From contig NZ_BAYB01000006.1 in the NCBI RefSeq assembly GCF_000685035.1, forward strand, positions 62,001-126,000: DNA of 64,000 nucleotides, written 5' to 3'. A program made the position numbers and the translations under genes. Shown here one piece after another: positions 9,399 to 19,156 of the stretch; position 1 is the first letter of the stretch, and every line of letters starts with the position of its first letter. Source of the DNA: Paraburkholderia ferrariae NBRC 106233. GTDB lineage: Bacteria; Pseudomonadota; Gammaproteobacteria; Burkholderiales; Burkholderiaceae. A model generated the notes under the pieces. The model did not search any database and was not told the DNA's origin. It saw only the letters and a list, made by a program, of their open reading frames with translations.

Positions 9399-9425
9399 AT
9401 TATAACCAGACGTGAACGTTCACGT
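9399..9425 (-). promoter_or_regulatory. merR-MFS promoter with perfect 16-bp palindromic operator candidate
   Basis: On the minus strand a consensus -10 TATAAT (9404 to 9399) is preceded by the perfect palindrome ACGTGAACGTTCACGT at 9410-9425. The palindrome lies just upstream of the -10 box, where MerR-family proteins bind the long spacer. The -35 element is poor (CTGTAC with a 19-nt spacer is the best), as is usual for MerR-activated promoters. Confidence 0.7.
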
Positions 9426-9473
9426 ACAGGTTGTGGCCGGGTCCGGCAGCGCCTGAAAAGGGTCGCCAGAATG

Positions 9474-9498
9474 AAAAACGCCCGCTTGCGCGGGCGTT
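9474..9498 (-). terminator. Rho-independent terminator after rho
   Basis: A 9-bp stem AACGCCCGC/GCGGGCGTT with loop TTGC, followed on the minus strand by a T-run (the A-run at 9474-9478 on the plus strand). It lies 20 nt after the rho stop. Confidence 0.85.
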
Positions 9499-9518
9499 CG
9501 TGGCGATGCGGGAGGGGC

Positions 9519-10781
<1,263 letters not shown>

Positions 10782-10893
10782 ACGGAGAACCCGTCGGGGA
10801 GGAGTGCGACGAAAGGAGTCTGGGGGAAAAGAAGCGAGCGGAATCGCTCTAGGACTTGCTTGAGACTTTGCTTGGTACTTGCTTGCTACTTTA
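10782..10893 (-). promoter_or_regulatory. rho leader: pyrimidine-rich stretch and three phased 9-10 bp repeats
   Basis: Read on the minus strand, the 59 nt before the rho ATG are about three quarters pyrimidine and poor in G, as in rut sites. Further upstream lie three direct repeats of CAAGCAAGT (10877-10885, 10854-10862) and CAAGCAAAGT (10865-10874). They are spaced 11-12 bp apart, that is about one helical turn. Confidence 0.5.
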
Positions 10894-11111
10894 TAAGGCG
10901 CCGGGTAGACGCTTTATGAATTCTAGCATAGCACACGCCAGAAACCGCCAGTGTGGCAGAACGGCATGTTTTTACGGTGCGTGTTGTCGGTGGACAACAC
11001 GCACCGTTGCGGACCCGCCCGCCGGGCATGCGCCAAACGTGCCGAAAGCGCAGAACGCAGGCGCCGTGCCTTATGCCGCGCCAGCCGAAGAGGGCGGGTG
11101 CGGCCCGGGTA
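10894..11111. other. trxA-rho intergenic region with a perfect 15-bp inverted repeat
   Basis: No gene. The main feature is the inverted repeat ACGGTGCGTGTTGTC (10974-10988) with its exact complement at 10993-11007 around a 4-nt loop. No T-run follows on either strand, so it is not a normal intrinsic terminator. A TATGCT/TAGAAT stretch near 10922-10932 on the minus strand could hold the rho promoter, but no good -35 is visible. Confidence 0.6.
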
Positions 11112-11438
11112 TTACAGGTGGCTGTCCAGGAACGCGGTGAGCTGCGACTTGGAGAGCGCGCCGACCTTCTGCGCGGCGACGGCGCCGTTCTTGAAGAGGA
11201 TCAGCGTGGGGATGCCGCGCACGCCGAACTTCACCGGCGTGGACTGATGCTCGTCCACATTGATCTTCGCGATCTGCAGGCGATCGCCGTAATCCTTCGC
11301 GACTTCATCGAGAATCGGCGCGATCATCTTGCACGGGCCGCACCATTCGGCCCAGAAGTCCAGCAGGACCGGCTTGTCGGATTTCACGACGTCCTGTTCG
11401 AACGATGCGTCGCTGATATGCTTGATTTGTTCGCTCAT
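11112..11438 (-). CDS. trxA: thioredoxin 1
   Basis: 108 residues, the normal thioredoxin size, with the redox motif WCGPC (Cys33, Cys36) and the cis-proline segment RGIPTLILF. It reduces cytoplasmic disulfides and supplies electrons to ribonucleotide reductase and methionine sulfoxide reductase. The ATG at 11438 gives the standard [10 protein letters not shown] start and has AGAGGT about 10 nt upstream; the in-frame extension to 11498 adds 20 unconserved residues and is rejected. The trxA-then-rho order on one strand is common in proteobacteria. The 330 bp between the two genes may contain a separate rho promoter. Confidence 0.97.
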   Translation of the reverse strand: MSEQIKHISDASFEQDVVKSDKPVLLDFWAEWCGPCKMIAPILDEVAKDYGDRLQIAKINVDEHQSTPVKFGVRGIPTLILFKNGAVAAQKVGALSKSQLTAFLDSHL

Positions 11439-11833
11439 TTTATGAATACCTCTTTCGAATCGAGGCTGACTGAATAGTTGCTCGCCACGATACACCAAAA
11501 CTGAAAACCTGGTCGGGCCCGCCAGGGCGCCTCGCTGTTCTGCGCAAGCCGCGTACCGGATCGCCCGCGCGGCCTGCGCCCAATGCCGACGCCAGTGTAG
11601 CCTAAATCCCTATGCGTTGCCGACGGTGATAGTACTCATGCCGGCAGCAGGGTTTCAGTCGGCTGACCGACGTTCGGAGCGCGTTTGTCGTGCGCCCCGG
11701 CGGCGGAAACTGCCCGATTGTCCCGTGATTGAGTGGGGCAGCCGGCTCCATGCCCTCCATATTGAGATGCCGCGCACGATTGCAAGAGTCCAACCACCGG
11801 CCAGCCGTCGCGCGACTTTTCGCGCGGCGGGGA
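11439..11833. other. intergenic region between trxA and ffs, no gene recognised
   Basis: About 395 bp with short open frames on both strands but none with a ribosome site or a recognisable product. The part next to trxA should hold its promoter (TTGGTG, 16 nt, TATTCA on the minus strand is a weak candidate). The rest shows nothing I can name. Confidence 0.6.
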
Positions 11834-11863
11834 TTCGCATTGCAGCGCAACCAATGTTAGAAT
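11834..11863 (+). promoter_or_regulatory. sigma-70 promoter of ffs
   Basis: TTCGCA (11834-11839), an 18-nt spacer and TAGAAT (11858-11863), ending 7 nt before the first base of the SRP RNA. The position fits a transcription start at the RNA 5' end. Confidence 0.7.
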
Positions 11864-11870
11864 GCGACGT

Positions 11871-11966
11871 GACGGGCCTCCTCGCATGGAGGGGCGGTCA
11901 ACCTGGTCAGGTCGGGAACGAAGCAGCCACAGCCGTTTTCCGCCAGTGCCGAGGGTCAGGCTCGTC
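11871..11966 (+). ncRNA. ffs: signal recognition particle 4.5S RNA, bacterial small type
   Basis: The conserved apical region is unmistakable: CCTGGTCAGGTCGGGAACG followed by AAGCAGCCAC, which forms the symmetric and asymmetric internal loops and the GGAA-type tetraloop region bound by Ffh. The ends pair as GACGGGCCT with AGGCTCGTC, giving about 96 nt, the usual size. It scaffolds the SRP that targets membrane proteins co-translationally. The gene lies directly upstream of dnaX, the common order in Burkholderiaceae. Exact ends are inferred from pairing. Confidence 0.95.
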
Positions 11967-12198
11967 ACCTCAACTTTCTTCCTGTTTTTTCTCCGCAGTT
12001 TCTCCCGCGCTTTCTCTCTGTTTTGCTCTCCGGTTCGAGCCAGACAATCTCGTTCGCGCGTTGTCGCACCGTATCGGCGAAGCGCCGTTCCAGCCGCGCC
12101 AAAGCCTTGCGGCACACCGCGCAAAAGCGCCGTGGATCGCGCATTTCGCGCCTCTGCGATTCATCGGTGCGGCCGGGCGATGCTGATACAATTTCCGG

Positions 12199-14595
12199 AT
12201 GACCTATCAAGTTCTCGCACGCAAGTGGCGACCGAAGGACTTTGCTTCGCTCGTCGGACAGGAGCACGTGGTGCGCGCGCTCACGCATGCACTCGACGGC
12301 GGCCGCCTGCATCACGCGTATCTCTTCACGGGAACGCGCGGCGTGGGCAAGACGACGCTGTCGCGCATCTTCGCCAAGGCGCTCAACTGCGAGACCGGCG
12401 TGACGTCGAAGCCGTGCGGCGTGTGCCGTGCGTGCCGCGAGATCGATGAAGGCCGGTTTGTCGATTACGTCGAAATGGACGCGGCGAGCAACCGCGGCGT
12501 CGACGAAATGGCCGCGCTGCTCGAGCGCGCCGTGTATGCCCCGGTGGATGCGCGCTTCAAGGTCTATATGATCGACGAAGTGCACATGCTCACGAACCAC
12601 GCCTTCAACGCGATGCTGAAGACGCTGGAAGAGCCGCCGCCGCACGTCAAGTTCATCCTCGCGACCACCGATCCGCAGAAGATTCCGGTCACGGTGCTCT
12701 CGCGCTGCCTGCAGTTCAATCTCAAGCAGATGCCGGCGGCGAACATCGTCGAGCATCTCACGCACGTTCTCGGCGAGGAGAAGGTCGAGTTCGAGCCGCA
12801 GGCGCTGCGCCTGCTCGCGCGCGCCGCCGACGGCTCGATGCGCGACGCGCTCTCGCTTACCGACCAGGCCATCGCCTATTCGGCCAACCAGGTGACCGAG
12901 GAGGCCGTGCGCGGCATGCTCGGCGCGCTGGACCAGAGCTATCTGATCCGCCTGATCGACGCGCTCGTTGCGGCCGATGGCGCCGCCGTGCTGGCCATCG
13001 CCGACGAAATGGCGCTGCGCAGCCTGTCCTTTTCGACGGCGCTGCAGGATCTGGCAGGTCTGTTCCACCGCATCGCGTGGGCGCAGTTCGCGCCGGGATC
13101 GGTGCTGGAAGAGTGGCCCGAGGCCGCCGACCTGCGCCGTTTTGCTGCCGGACTCGCGCCGGAGCAGGTGCAGCTGTTCTATCAGATCGCCACGCTCGGA
13201 CGCAGCGAACTGGGCCTTGCACCGGACGAATACGCGGGCTTCACGATGACGCTGCTGCGCATGCTCGCATTCGAGCCGGCGGCGCCGGGGGCGGGCAACG
13301 CAGGCAGCGCACCGGCTTCGAAGCCGGCAGCGGGGGGCGGCACGCGCACGGGGGCGCCGGCCATGGCATCGGCTGCTGCGAGCGCTAAAAGCGAGGCAGT
13401 GCCGCCGGTCGCCACGCCGAAGCCGGCAGTGGCTGAAACGGCTGCAGCACCGGCCGTGCCGCCGGCCGCAGCGAAGGCCGCGCAATCGGACGATACGGCG
13501 CATGCCCAGGTCGCCGAAAGCCGCATCGAAGCACCGGTCGTAGCACCGGCGCCCACGCGCGTCGTGCCGCCGTGGGAGTCGGCCGACGCGGCTTCGGCGG
13601 CGGTACCCGAAGCCGCGTCAGCCCCAGGTGCCGAACCCCGCTCGCAGATCGTGGCCGCCGAGGCCGAACCTCAAGCGCTGCGCGAAACCGCTGCGGCCGA
13701 ACCGGCCGATCCGTTTGCGACAGCCGCCTCCGGCCCGCGCGGCGGCGCGAGCGCGGCACTCGACGTGCTCCGCAGCAAGGGCATGCGCGTCTCGGGCGAG
13801 CGGGGCGCACGCGCCGGTGGCGCCACAGCGACGGCCGCACCCGCAGCCGCGCCGAAGCCGGCCGCGCCGCGCGCCGAAGTGAAAGTGCCGACGCCCGATC
13901 CGGCGCGCCGCGCCGCGGCGGCACTGGAAGCCGAAACGCGCCGGCCGCCGCGCAGCCAGCCGGCGCAGGACGCCTCGGGCGCGCCGCCGTGGGACGACAT
14001 TCCGCCTGACGACTACGTGCCGCTCGGTGCCGACGACGCGTATTTCGCCCCGCCCGACGACGGCTTCGTGCCGGCCTTCGACAGCGAGCCCGCCGCCCCG
14101 CGCGGCGCAGCGCCTGCCGCCGTTCCCGCCGCGGCCATCGTCGACGTGAGCAAGCTGCCGCCCGGTATCGCGCTCGATGCGATCGGCTTTGCCGGCGACT
14201 GGCCGGCGCTCGCCGCCACGCTGCCGCTCAAGGGCATTGCGTACCAACTGGCCTTCAACAGCGAACTGACGGCCCTCGAAGGCACCCTCCTCAAGCTGAG
14301 CGTGCCGGTGCCGCAGTACGCGGAAGCCTCGCAGGTCGCGAAGCTGAAGGCGGCGCTGGCCGGGACGCTCGGCCAGGCCGTGGAGCTCGCGGTGGAAGTC
14401 GGACCGGCGCGCCGCACGGCGGCCGCGCTCGACGCTGCCGCCCGCGCGCAGCGCCAGCGCGACGCGGAGCGCGAGATCGGCGCCGATCCGTTCGTGCAGC
14501 AACTGATTCGCGACTTCGGCGCGAGCATCGTTCCGGGCTCGATCCGGCCGATCGCACCCGAAGCCGCGCAGGGCGGCAGCCAGGCCGCCCATTGA
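12199..14595 (+). CDS. dnaX: DNA polymerase III subunit tau (gamma/tau)
   Basis: 798 residues, longer than the 643 of Escherichia coli tau. Residues 1-370 are the AAA+ clamp-loader module: Walker [10 protein letters not shown] (Lys51), zinc module Cys64, Cys73, Cys76, Cys79, Walker B DEVHML and sensor 1 ATTDPQKIP. Residues about 370-650 are a low-complexity Ala/Pro/Glu linker. The C-terminal domain from about 650 should bind the polymerase alpha subunit and DnaB. The clamp loader opens and closes the beta clamp at the fork. No A-AAA-AAG slippery heptamer is visible in the linker, so a frameshifted gamma form as in Escherichia coli is not supported. TACAAT lies 6 nt before the ATG and there is no Shine-Dalgarno, so the mRNA may be leaderless. 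Confidence 0.97.
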   Translation: MTYQVLARKWRPKDFASLVGQEHVVRALTHALDGGRLHHAYLFTGTRGVGKTTLSRIFAKALNCETGVTSKPCGVCRACREIDEGRFVDYVEMDAASNRGVDEMAALLERAVYAPVDARFKVYMIDEVHMLTNHAFNAMLKTLEEPPPHVKFILATTDPQKIPVTVLSRCLQFNLKQMPAANIVEHLTHVLGEEKVEFEPQALRLLARAADGSMRDALSLTDQAIAYSANQVTEEAVRGMLGALDQSYLIRLIDALVAADGAAVLAIADEMALRSLSFSTALQDLAGLFHRIAWAQFAPGSVLEEWPEAADLRRFAAGLAPEQVQLFYQIATLGRSELGLAPDEYAGFTMTLLRMLAFEPAAPGAGNAGSAPASKPAAGGGTRTGAPAMASAAASAKSEAVPPVATPKPAVAETAAAPAVPPAAAKAAQSDDTAHAQVAESRIEAPVVAPAPTRVVPPWESADAASAAVPEAASAPGAEPRSQIVAAEAEPQALRETAAAEPADPFATAASGPRGGASAALDVLRSKGMRVSGERGARAGGATATAAPAAAPKPAAPRAEVKVPTPDPARRAAAALEAETRRPPRSQPAQDASGAPPWDDIPPDDYVPLGADDAYFAPPDDGFVPAFDSEPAAPRGAAPAAVPAAAIVDVSKLPPGIALDAIGFAGDWPALAATLPLKGIAYQLAFNSELTALEGTLLKLSVPVPQYAEASQVAKLKAALAGTLGQAVELAVEVGPARRTAAALDAAARAQRQRDAEREIGADPFVQQLIRDFGASIVPGSIRPIAPEAAQGGSQAAH

Positions 14596-14601
14596 TTTGC
14601 G

Positions 14602-14634
14602 GCGCACGGCGCGCTACGGCGCCGCGCGCTTTTT
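14602..14634 (+). terminator. possible terminator or attenuator between dnaX and ybaB
   Basis: A 9-bp stem with one mismatch, GCGCACGGC/GCCGCGCGC, a 10-nt loop and then five T. It may trim dnaX readthrough into ybaB-recR, but the loop is long. Confidence 0.45.
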
Positions 14635-14666
14635 CGAATACAGACGATCCTGAAGGAGTCACGATC

Positions 14667-14993
14667 ATGATGAAGGGCCAACTCGCCGGGCTGATGAAGC
14701 AAGCCCAGCAGATGCAGGAAAACATGAAGAAGATGCAGGAGCAGCTTGCCCAGATCGAGGTCGAGGGTCAGGCGGGCGCCGGTCTCGTCAAGGTCACGAT
14801 GACCTGCCGCAACGACGTGCGCCGCGTGTCGATCGATCCGAGCCTGCTCGCCGACGACAAGGACATGCTGGAAGACCTCGTTGCCGCGGCGTTCAACGAC
14901 GCGGTGCGCAAGGCCGAAGCGACGTCGCAGGAGAAGATGGGCGGCATGACCGCCGGCCTGCCGCTGCCGCCGGGCTTCAAGCTGCCGTTCTGA
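14667..14993 (+). CDS. ybaB: YbaB/EbfC family nucleoid-associated protein
   Basis: 108 residues, typical for the family, with the starting helix [20 protein letters not shown] and the conserved [16 protein letters not shown] core. It forms small dimers that bind DNA and it is nearly always encoded between dnaX and recR, as here. AAGGAG lies 8 nt before the ATG at 14667; a frame extension to 14592 overlaps the dnaX stop and has no homology-like features. The next gene, recR, starts 126 nt downstream and is probably co-transcribed. Confidence 0.96.
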   Translation: MMKGQLAGLMKQAQQMQENMKKMQEQLAQIEVEGQAGAGLVKVTMTCRNDVRRVSIDPSLLADDKDMLEDLVAAAFNDAVRKAEATSQEKMGGMTAGLPLPPGFKLPF

Positions 14994-15119
14994 CGCCTGC
15001 GCTTTTGCAGCTGTCCGAATTTGCCTGAAGCCGTACCTGCGGGCCGCACTGCCGCGGCCCGCGTTGCGCGAGACGTGCGACGCCGCGCACAACCCATCGA
15101 TCCGCCACGCCGAACCCGC

Positions 15120-15716
15120 ATGAAACAACCTTCCGCCCTGGCGGCGCTCGTCGAGGCGCTGCGCACGTTGCCCGGCGTCGGGCCGAAGTCGGCGCAGCGC
15201 ATGGCTTATCACCTGATGCAGCACGACCGCGACGGTGCAGAAAAGCTCGGCAACGCACTGCTCTTCGCCACCGAGAACCTGAAGCATTGCGAGAAGTGCA
15301 ATACCTTTACGGAAGCTCAGGTGTGCGAAACATGTCTCGACGAGGAGCGCGATCCCACGCTGCTGTGCGTCGTCGAAACGCCGGCCGACCAGATCATGCT
15401 CGAACAGACCATGACGTGGCGCGGCCTGTATTTCGTGCTGATGGGGCATCTGAGCCCGCTCGACGGCATCGGCCCCAAAGAGATTCATTTCGACCGGCTC
15501 GTGAAGCGCGCCTCGGACGGCATCGTGAAGGAAGTCGTGCTCGCGACCAACTTCACGAACGAAGGCGAGGCCACCGCGCACTATCTCGGCCAGGCGCTGA
15601 AGGCGCGCGGCCTCGCGGTCACGCGTCTGGCGCGCGGCGTGCCGGTGGGCGGCGAACTCGAATACGTCGATGCGGGCACGATCGCCCGCGCGATGATCGA
15701 CCGCCGCTCCATGTAG
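15120..15716 (+). CDS. recR: recombination mediator protein RecR
   Basis: 198 residues. The N-terminal helix-hairpin-helix reads [19 protein letters not shown], followed by the four-cysteine zinc finger ([16 protein letters not shown]), the Toprim domain with [14 protein letters not shown], and a C-terminal Walker-B-like stretch ([18 protein letters not shown]). RecR acts with RecF and RecO to load RecA on gapped DNA coated with SSB. The ATG at 15120 is chosen because it gives the family-typical [14 protein letters not shown] start; 33 more in-frame residues upstream look like noncoding sequence. No strong ribosome site is visible. Confidence 0.97.
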   Translation: MKQPSALAALVEALRTLPGVGPKSAQRMAYHLMQHDRDGAEKLGNALLFATENLKHCEKCNTFTEAQVCETCLDEERDPTLLCVVETPADQIMLEQTMTWRGLYFVLMGHLSPLDGIGPKEIHFDRLVKRASDGIVKEVVLATNFTNEGEATAHYLGQALKARGLAVTRLARGVPVGGELEYVDAGTIARAMIDRRSM

Positions 15717-15835
15717 CACCCTGAGGGCTCGCGCAGAGCCCGCTCAGGCGCGCGCCTGCTGCGTTCGTTGCGAGCCCGGTGCCGCCCGGGCCCGGCGGCA
15801 TGGCCGGATGCCTATCGAAGAACCCAAGGAGACCC

Positions 15836-17074
15836 ATGAGCGCAGCCACTTCCCCCGAATCCGCGTCCGGCGGGCAACCTGTGGGGCCGCTCGCCGGCGT
15901 GAAGGTGCTCGAACTCGGCACCTTGATCGCCGGCCCGTTCGCGGCACGCTTTCTCGGCGAGTTCGGCGCCGAGGTCATCAAGATCGAAGACCCGAAAGGC
16001 GGCGACCCGCTGCGCAAATGGCGCAAGCTCTATCCGGAAGCCGGCGGCACGTCGCTCTGGTGGGCCGTGCAGGCGCGCAACAAGAAGTCGGTGACGATCA
16101 ACCTGAAGGCCGAGGAGGGCAAGGAGATCGTCCGGCGCCTCGCGAAAGAGGCCGATATCGTCGTCGAGAACTTCCGGCCGGGCTTGCTCGAAAAGCTCGG
16201 GCTCGGTTACGACGTGCTCTCGAAGGAGAACCCCGGCCTCGTCATGGTGCGGCTCTCGGGCTACGGGCAGACCGGGCCGTATCGCGACCGTCCCGGCTTC
16301 GGCGCGATTGCCGAGTCGATGGGCGGCCTGCGCCACATCACCGGCTATCCCGATCTGCCGCCGCCGCGCATCGGCATTTCGATCGGCGATTCGATCGCGG
16401 CGCTTCATGGCGTGATCGGCGCGCTGATGGCGCTTCATCATCGCAACGTGAATGGCGGCAGCGGCCAGATCGTCGATGTGGCGCTCTACGAGGCCGTCTT
16501 CAACATGATGGAAAGCGTGGTGCCCGAGTACGGCGTGTACGGCATGGTGCGCGAGCGCACGGGCGCTTCGCTGCCGGGCATCGTGCCGTCCAATACGTAT
16601 CCGTGCCGCGACGGCAGCATCGTGATCGGCGGCAACAGCGATCCTATTTTCAAGCGCCTCATGACCGCCATCGACCGCGAGGATCTGGCGGACGATCCCG
16701 GCCTCGCGCACAACGACGGCCGGGTGCCGCGCACGGCCGAGATCGACGGCGCCATCGCCGCATGGCTTTCCACGCGCACCATCGACGAAGCCCTCGAAGC
16801 GCTCAACGCGGCCGACGTGCCGGTGGGCCGCATCTACAGCGTAGCCGACATGTTCACCGACCCGCAGTTCATGGCGCGCCAGATGATCCAGCAATTCCGC
16901 TGGCAGGGGAAGGTGGACGTGGCGCTGCCCGCGGTCACGCCCAGGCTCTCGGCCACGCCCGGCGACACCCGCTGGCTCGGCCCGGAACTGGGTGAACATA
17001 CCGATGAAGTCCTCGAGGCGCTGGGTTATGATGCACGACACATAGCGCGGTTGCACGCGCAACAGGTTGTCTGA
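15836..17074 (+). CDS. CaiB/BaiF (type III) family CoA transferase
   Basis: 412 residues, the standard length of family III CoA transferases such as formyl-CoA and succinyl-CoA transferases. Seen: GPLAGVKVLELGTLIAGPFAARFLGEFGAEVIKIE at the N-terminus, VVENFRPGLLEKLGLGYD, LSGYGQTGPYRDRPGFG, and ISIGDSIAALHG, whose aspartate is the expected acyl-carrying residue. The enzyme moves CoA between carboxylic acids. AAGGAG lies 5 nt before the ATG at 15836. The substrate-binding protein gene of an ABC importer follows 58 nt later on the same strand, so the enzyme probably activates a carboxylic acid taken up by that importer; the acid itself is unknown. Confidence 0.88.
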   Translation: MSAATSPESASGGQPVGPLAGVKVLELGTLIAGPFAARFLGEFGAEVIKIEDPKGGDPLRKWRKLYPEAGGTSLWWAVQARNKKSVTINLKAEEGKEIVRRLAKEADIVVENFRPGLLEKLGLGYDVLSKENPGLVMVRLSGYGQTGPYRDRPGFGAIAESMGGLRHITGYPDLPPPRIGISIGDSIAALHGVIGALMALHHRNVNGGSGQIVDVALYEAVFNMMESVVPEYGVYGMVRERTGASLPGIVPSNTYPCRDGSIVIGGNSDPIFKRLMTAIDREDLADDPGLAHNDGRVPRTAEIDGAIAAWLSTRTIDEALEALNAADVPVGRIYSVADMFTDPQFMARQMIQQFRWQGKVDVALPAVTPRLSATPGDTRWLGPELGEHTDEVLEALGYDARHIARLHAQQVV

Positions 17075-17132
17075 GCCGCACGAGACGGCGGCTGCGCTTC
17101 GGATAAGTACAACAAGCCCTGGAGACTCGCAC

Positions 17133-18173
17133 ATGCAACGTAGAACCTTTCTCGCGGGCACGGCCGCGCTCGCAGGCGCCGCGTTGGCGGCGCCCTCGCT
17201 CGCCTTCGCGCAGCAACTGCCGCTCGAGACGAAGAAAGTCTCGATTGCCGTGGGCGGCAAGAACCTCTTCTACTACCTGCCGCTTACGATCGCCGAGCGG
17301 CGCGGCTTCTTCAAGGACGAAGGCCTCGAGATCGAGATCGCCGACTTCGCGGGCGGCTCGCAGGCGCTGAAGGCTGCCGTGGGCGGCAGCGCGGACGTCG
17401 TCTCGGGCGCGTTCGAGCACACCATCCTCCTGCAGGCGCAGCACCAGATGTTCCGCGAATTCGTGCTGCAGGGGCGCGCGCCGCAGATCGTGCTGGCCGT
17501 CTCGAAGAAGACCATGCCCAACTACAAGTCGATCGCCGACCTCAAAGGCAAGAAGATCGGCGTGACGGCGCCCGGTTCCTCCACCGCGATCATGGCGAGC
17601 TTCGTGCTCGCGAAGGCGGGGCTCACCGCGAGCGACGTTTCGTTCATCGGCGTGGGGGCGGGGGCCGGCGCGATTGCCGCGCTGCAGTCCGGCCAGATCG
17701 ACGCGCTCGCGAACCTCGACCCGGTGATGACCAAGCTCGAACGCTCGGGCGACATTCGCGTCGTCTCGGACACGCGCACGCTTGCCGACACGCACACGGT
17801 CTTCGGCGGCGACATGCCGGCGGGCTGCCTCTACGCTTCGCAAAGTTTCATCACGAAGAACCCGAACACCACCCAGGCGCTCACGAATGCGATGGTGCGC
17901 GCGCTCAAGTGGCTGCAGTCGGCCACGGGGGCGCAACTTATCGACACCGTGCCCGAGAGCTATCTGCTGGGCGACCGTGCGCTCTATCTGGCTTCGTGGG
18001 AGCACGTGAAGGAGGCGATGTCGCCGGACGGCCTGATGCCGGCCGACGGCCCGGCCACCTCGCTCAAGACGCTGCAGACGTTCGACCCGAACGTGAAGGG
18101 CAAGCCCATCGACCTCTCGAAGACGTGGACCAACGACTTCGTGAAGAAGGCGCTCGCCACCGTCAAGAGCTGA
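17133..18173 (+). CDS. NMT1/THI5-like ABC transporter periplasmic substrate-binding protein
   Basis: 346 residues. The first 26 form a signal peptide with a twin-arginine start (MQRRTFLAGTAALAGAALAA) and an AFA cleavage site, so export may be by Tat. The mature part shows the NMT1/SsuA/TauA fold: VSIAVGGKNLFYYLPLTIAERRGFFKDEGLEIE and VTAPGSSTAIMASFVLAKAGL. This family binds sulfonates, nitrate, thiamine precursors or aromatic acids. A CoA transferase gene upstream suggests an organic acid. I see no TPP riboswitch upstream, which argues against a thiamine-precursor role. It forms an operon with the ATPase and permease genes downstream. Confidence 0.87.
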   Translation: MQRRTFLAGTAALAGAALAAPSLAFAQQLPLETKKVSIAVGGKNLFYYLPLTIAERRGFFKDEGLEIEIADFAGGSQALKAAVGGSADVVSGAFEHTILLQAQHQMFREFVLQGRAPQIVLAVSKKTMPNYKSIADLKGKKIGVTAPGSSTAIMASFVLAKAGLTASDVSFIGVGAGAGAIAALQSGQIDALANLDPVMTKLERSGDIRVVSDTRTLADTHTVFGGDMPAGCLYASQSFITKNPNTTQALTNAMVRALKWLQSATGAQLIDTVPESYLLGDRALYLASWEHVKEAMSPDGLMPADGPATSLKTLQTFDPNVKGKPIDLSKTWTNDFVKKALATVKS

Positions 18174-18254
18174 CGCCCGCAGTCTGCCGACCCTGCGCCG
18201 CGCCCCCGCGCGCCGTTGCTCGTGCAGGGGTTCACCGCACAGTTCCAGAAGACG

Positions 18255-19067
18255 ATGACCGTACCCGCACTCGCGCTCGAGAACATCACCTGCACCTTTG
18301 CTTCGCGTGAGGACCGCTCGCAGCGCTATACCGCTGTTGCGAACGCAACCTTGCGCATCGCGCCCGGCGAGTTCGTTTCGGTGGTCGGGCCGACCGGCTG
18401 CGGCAAGTCCACGCTGCTCAACATCGGCGCGGGGCTCCTCGCGCCCAGTGCCGGCACGGTCAGCGTGTTCGGCGAGCCGCTCGCGGGTCTGAACCGCCGC
18501 GCGGGCTACATGTTCCAGGCCGACGCGCTGATGCCGTGGAAAAGCGCGCTCGACAACGTCATGGCGGGGCTCGCGTTTCGCGGCGTCGCGGCGAGCGAGG
18601 CGCGTGCGCAGGCCGAGGAGTGGCTCAAGCGCGTGGGGCTCGGCGGTTTCGGCGACCGCTATCCGCACCAGCTTTCGGGCGGCATGCGCAAGCGCGTGGC
18701 GATGGCGCAGACGCTGATTCTCGACCCCGACATCGTGCTCATGGACGAGCCGTTTTCGGCGCTCGACATCCAGACGCGCCAGCTCATGGAGAACGAACTA
18801 CTCGGCCTGTGGGCCGCGCGCCGCAAGGCGGTGCTCTTCATCACGCACGATCTCGACGAGGCCATTGCCATGTCGGACCGCGTGGTGGTGCTGTCCGCGG
18901 GGCCGGGCACGCATCCGATCGGCGAATTCGCGATCGATCTGGCGCGGCCGCGCGACGTGGCCGAAGTGCGCTCGCATCCGCGCTTCGTTGAACTGCATGC
19001 GCAGATCTGGGGCGTGCTGCGCGACGAAGTGCTCAAGGGCTACCAGCAGCAGCTCGCGGGCGGCTGA
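18255..19067 (+). CDS. ABC transporter ATP-binding protein (nitrate/sulfonate/taurine type)
   Basis: 270 residues with Walker A GPTGCGKST (Lys51), Q-loop FQADALMPW, signature LSGGMRKRV, Walker B VLMDEPFSALD and a switch histidine in FITHDLDEA. The pattern matches the SsuB/TauB/NrtD branch that energises uptake of small anions. The ATG at 18255 gives MTVPALALENITCTF; an in-frame start 13 codons upstream is possible but adds unconserved residues. No strong ribosome site is visible at either start. It follows the binding-protein gene by 81 nt. Confidence 0.9.
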   Translation: MTVPALALENITCTFASREDRSQRYTAVANATLRIAPGEFVSVVGPTGCGKSTLLNIGAGLLAPSAGTVSVFGEPLAGLNRRAGYMFQADALMPWKSALDNVMAGLAFRGVAASEARAQAEEWLKRVGLGGFGDRYPHQLSGGMRKRVAMAQTLILDPDIVLMDEPFSALDIQTRQLMENELLGLWAARRKAVLFITHDLDEAIAMSDRVVVLSAGPGTHPIGEFAIDLARPRDVAEVRSHPRFVELHAQIWGVLRDEVLKGYQQQLAGG

Positions 19068-19156
19068 GGCCGGGAGCGCTGCGAGCGCCGCAGGCGTGGT
19101 GGGCGTTACATGTGTCATCGGCGCCGCGCGCGTTTCGAGAGAGGGGAAACGAGATC

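Noticed and set aside
10974..11007. Intrinsic terminator for trxA
   Set aside because: The stem is perfect, but the trxA-to-rho strand has five A after it instead of T, and the other strand has no T-run either; reported as an unexplained inverted repeat.
13261..13420. Programmed frameshift site in dnaX
   Set aside because: The longest A-run in the region is four bases (GCTAAAAGCG); no A-AAA-AAG heptamer is seen.
17075..17132. TPP riboswitch for the NMT1/THI5-like transporter
   Set aside because: The gap before the binding-protein gene is only 58 nt and has no thi-box sequence such as CTGAGA.
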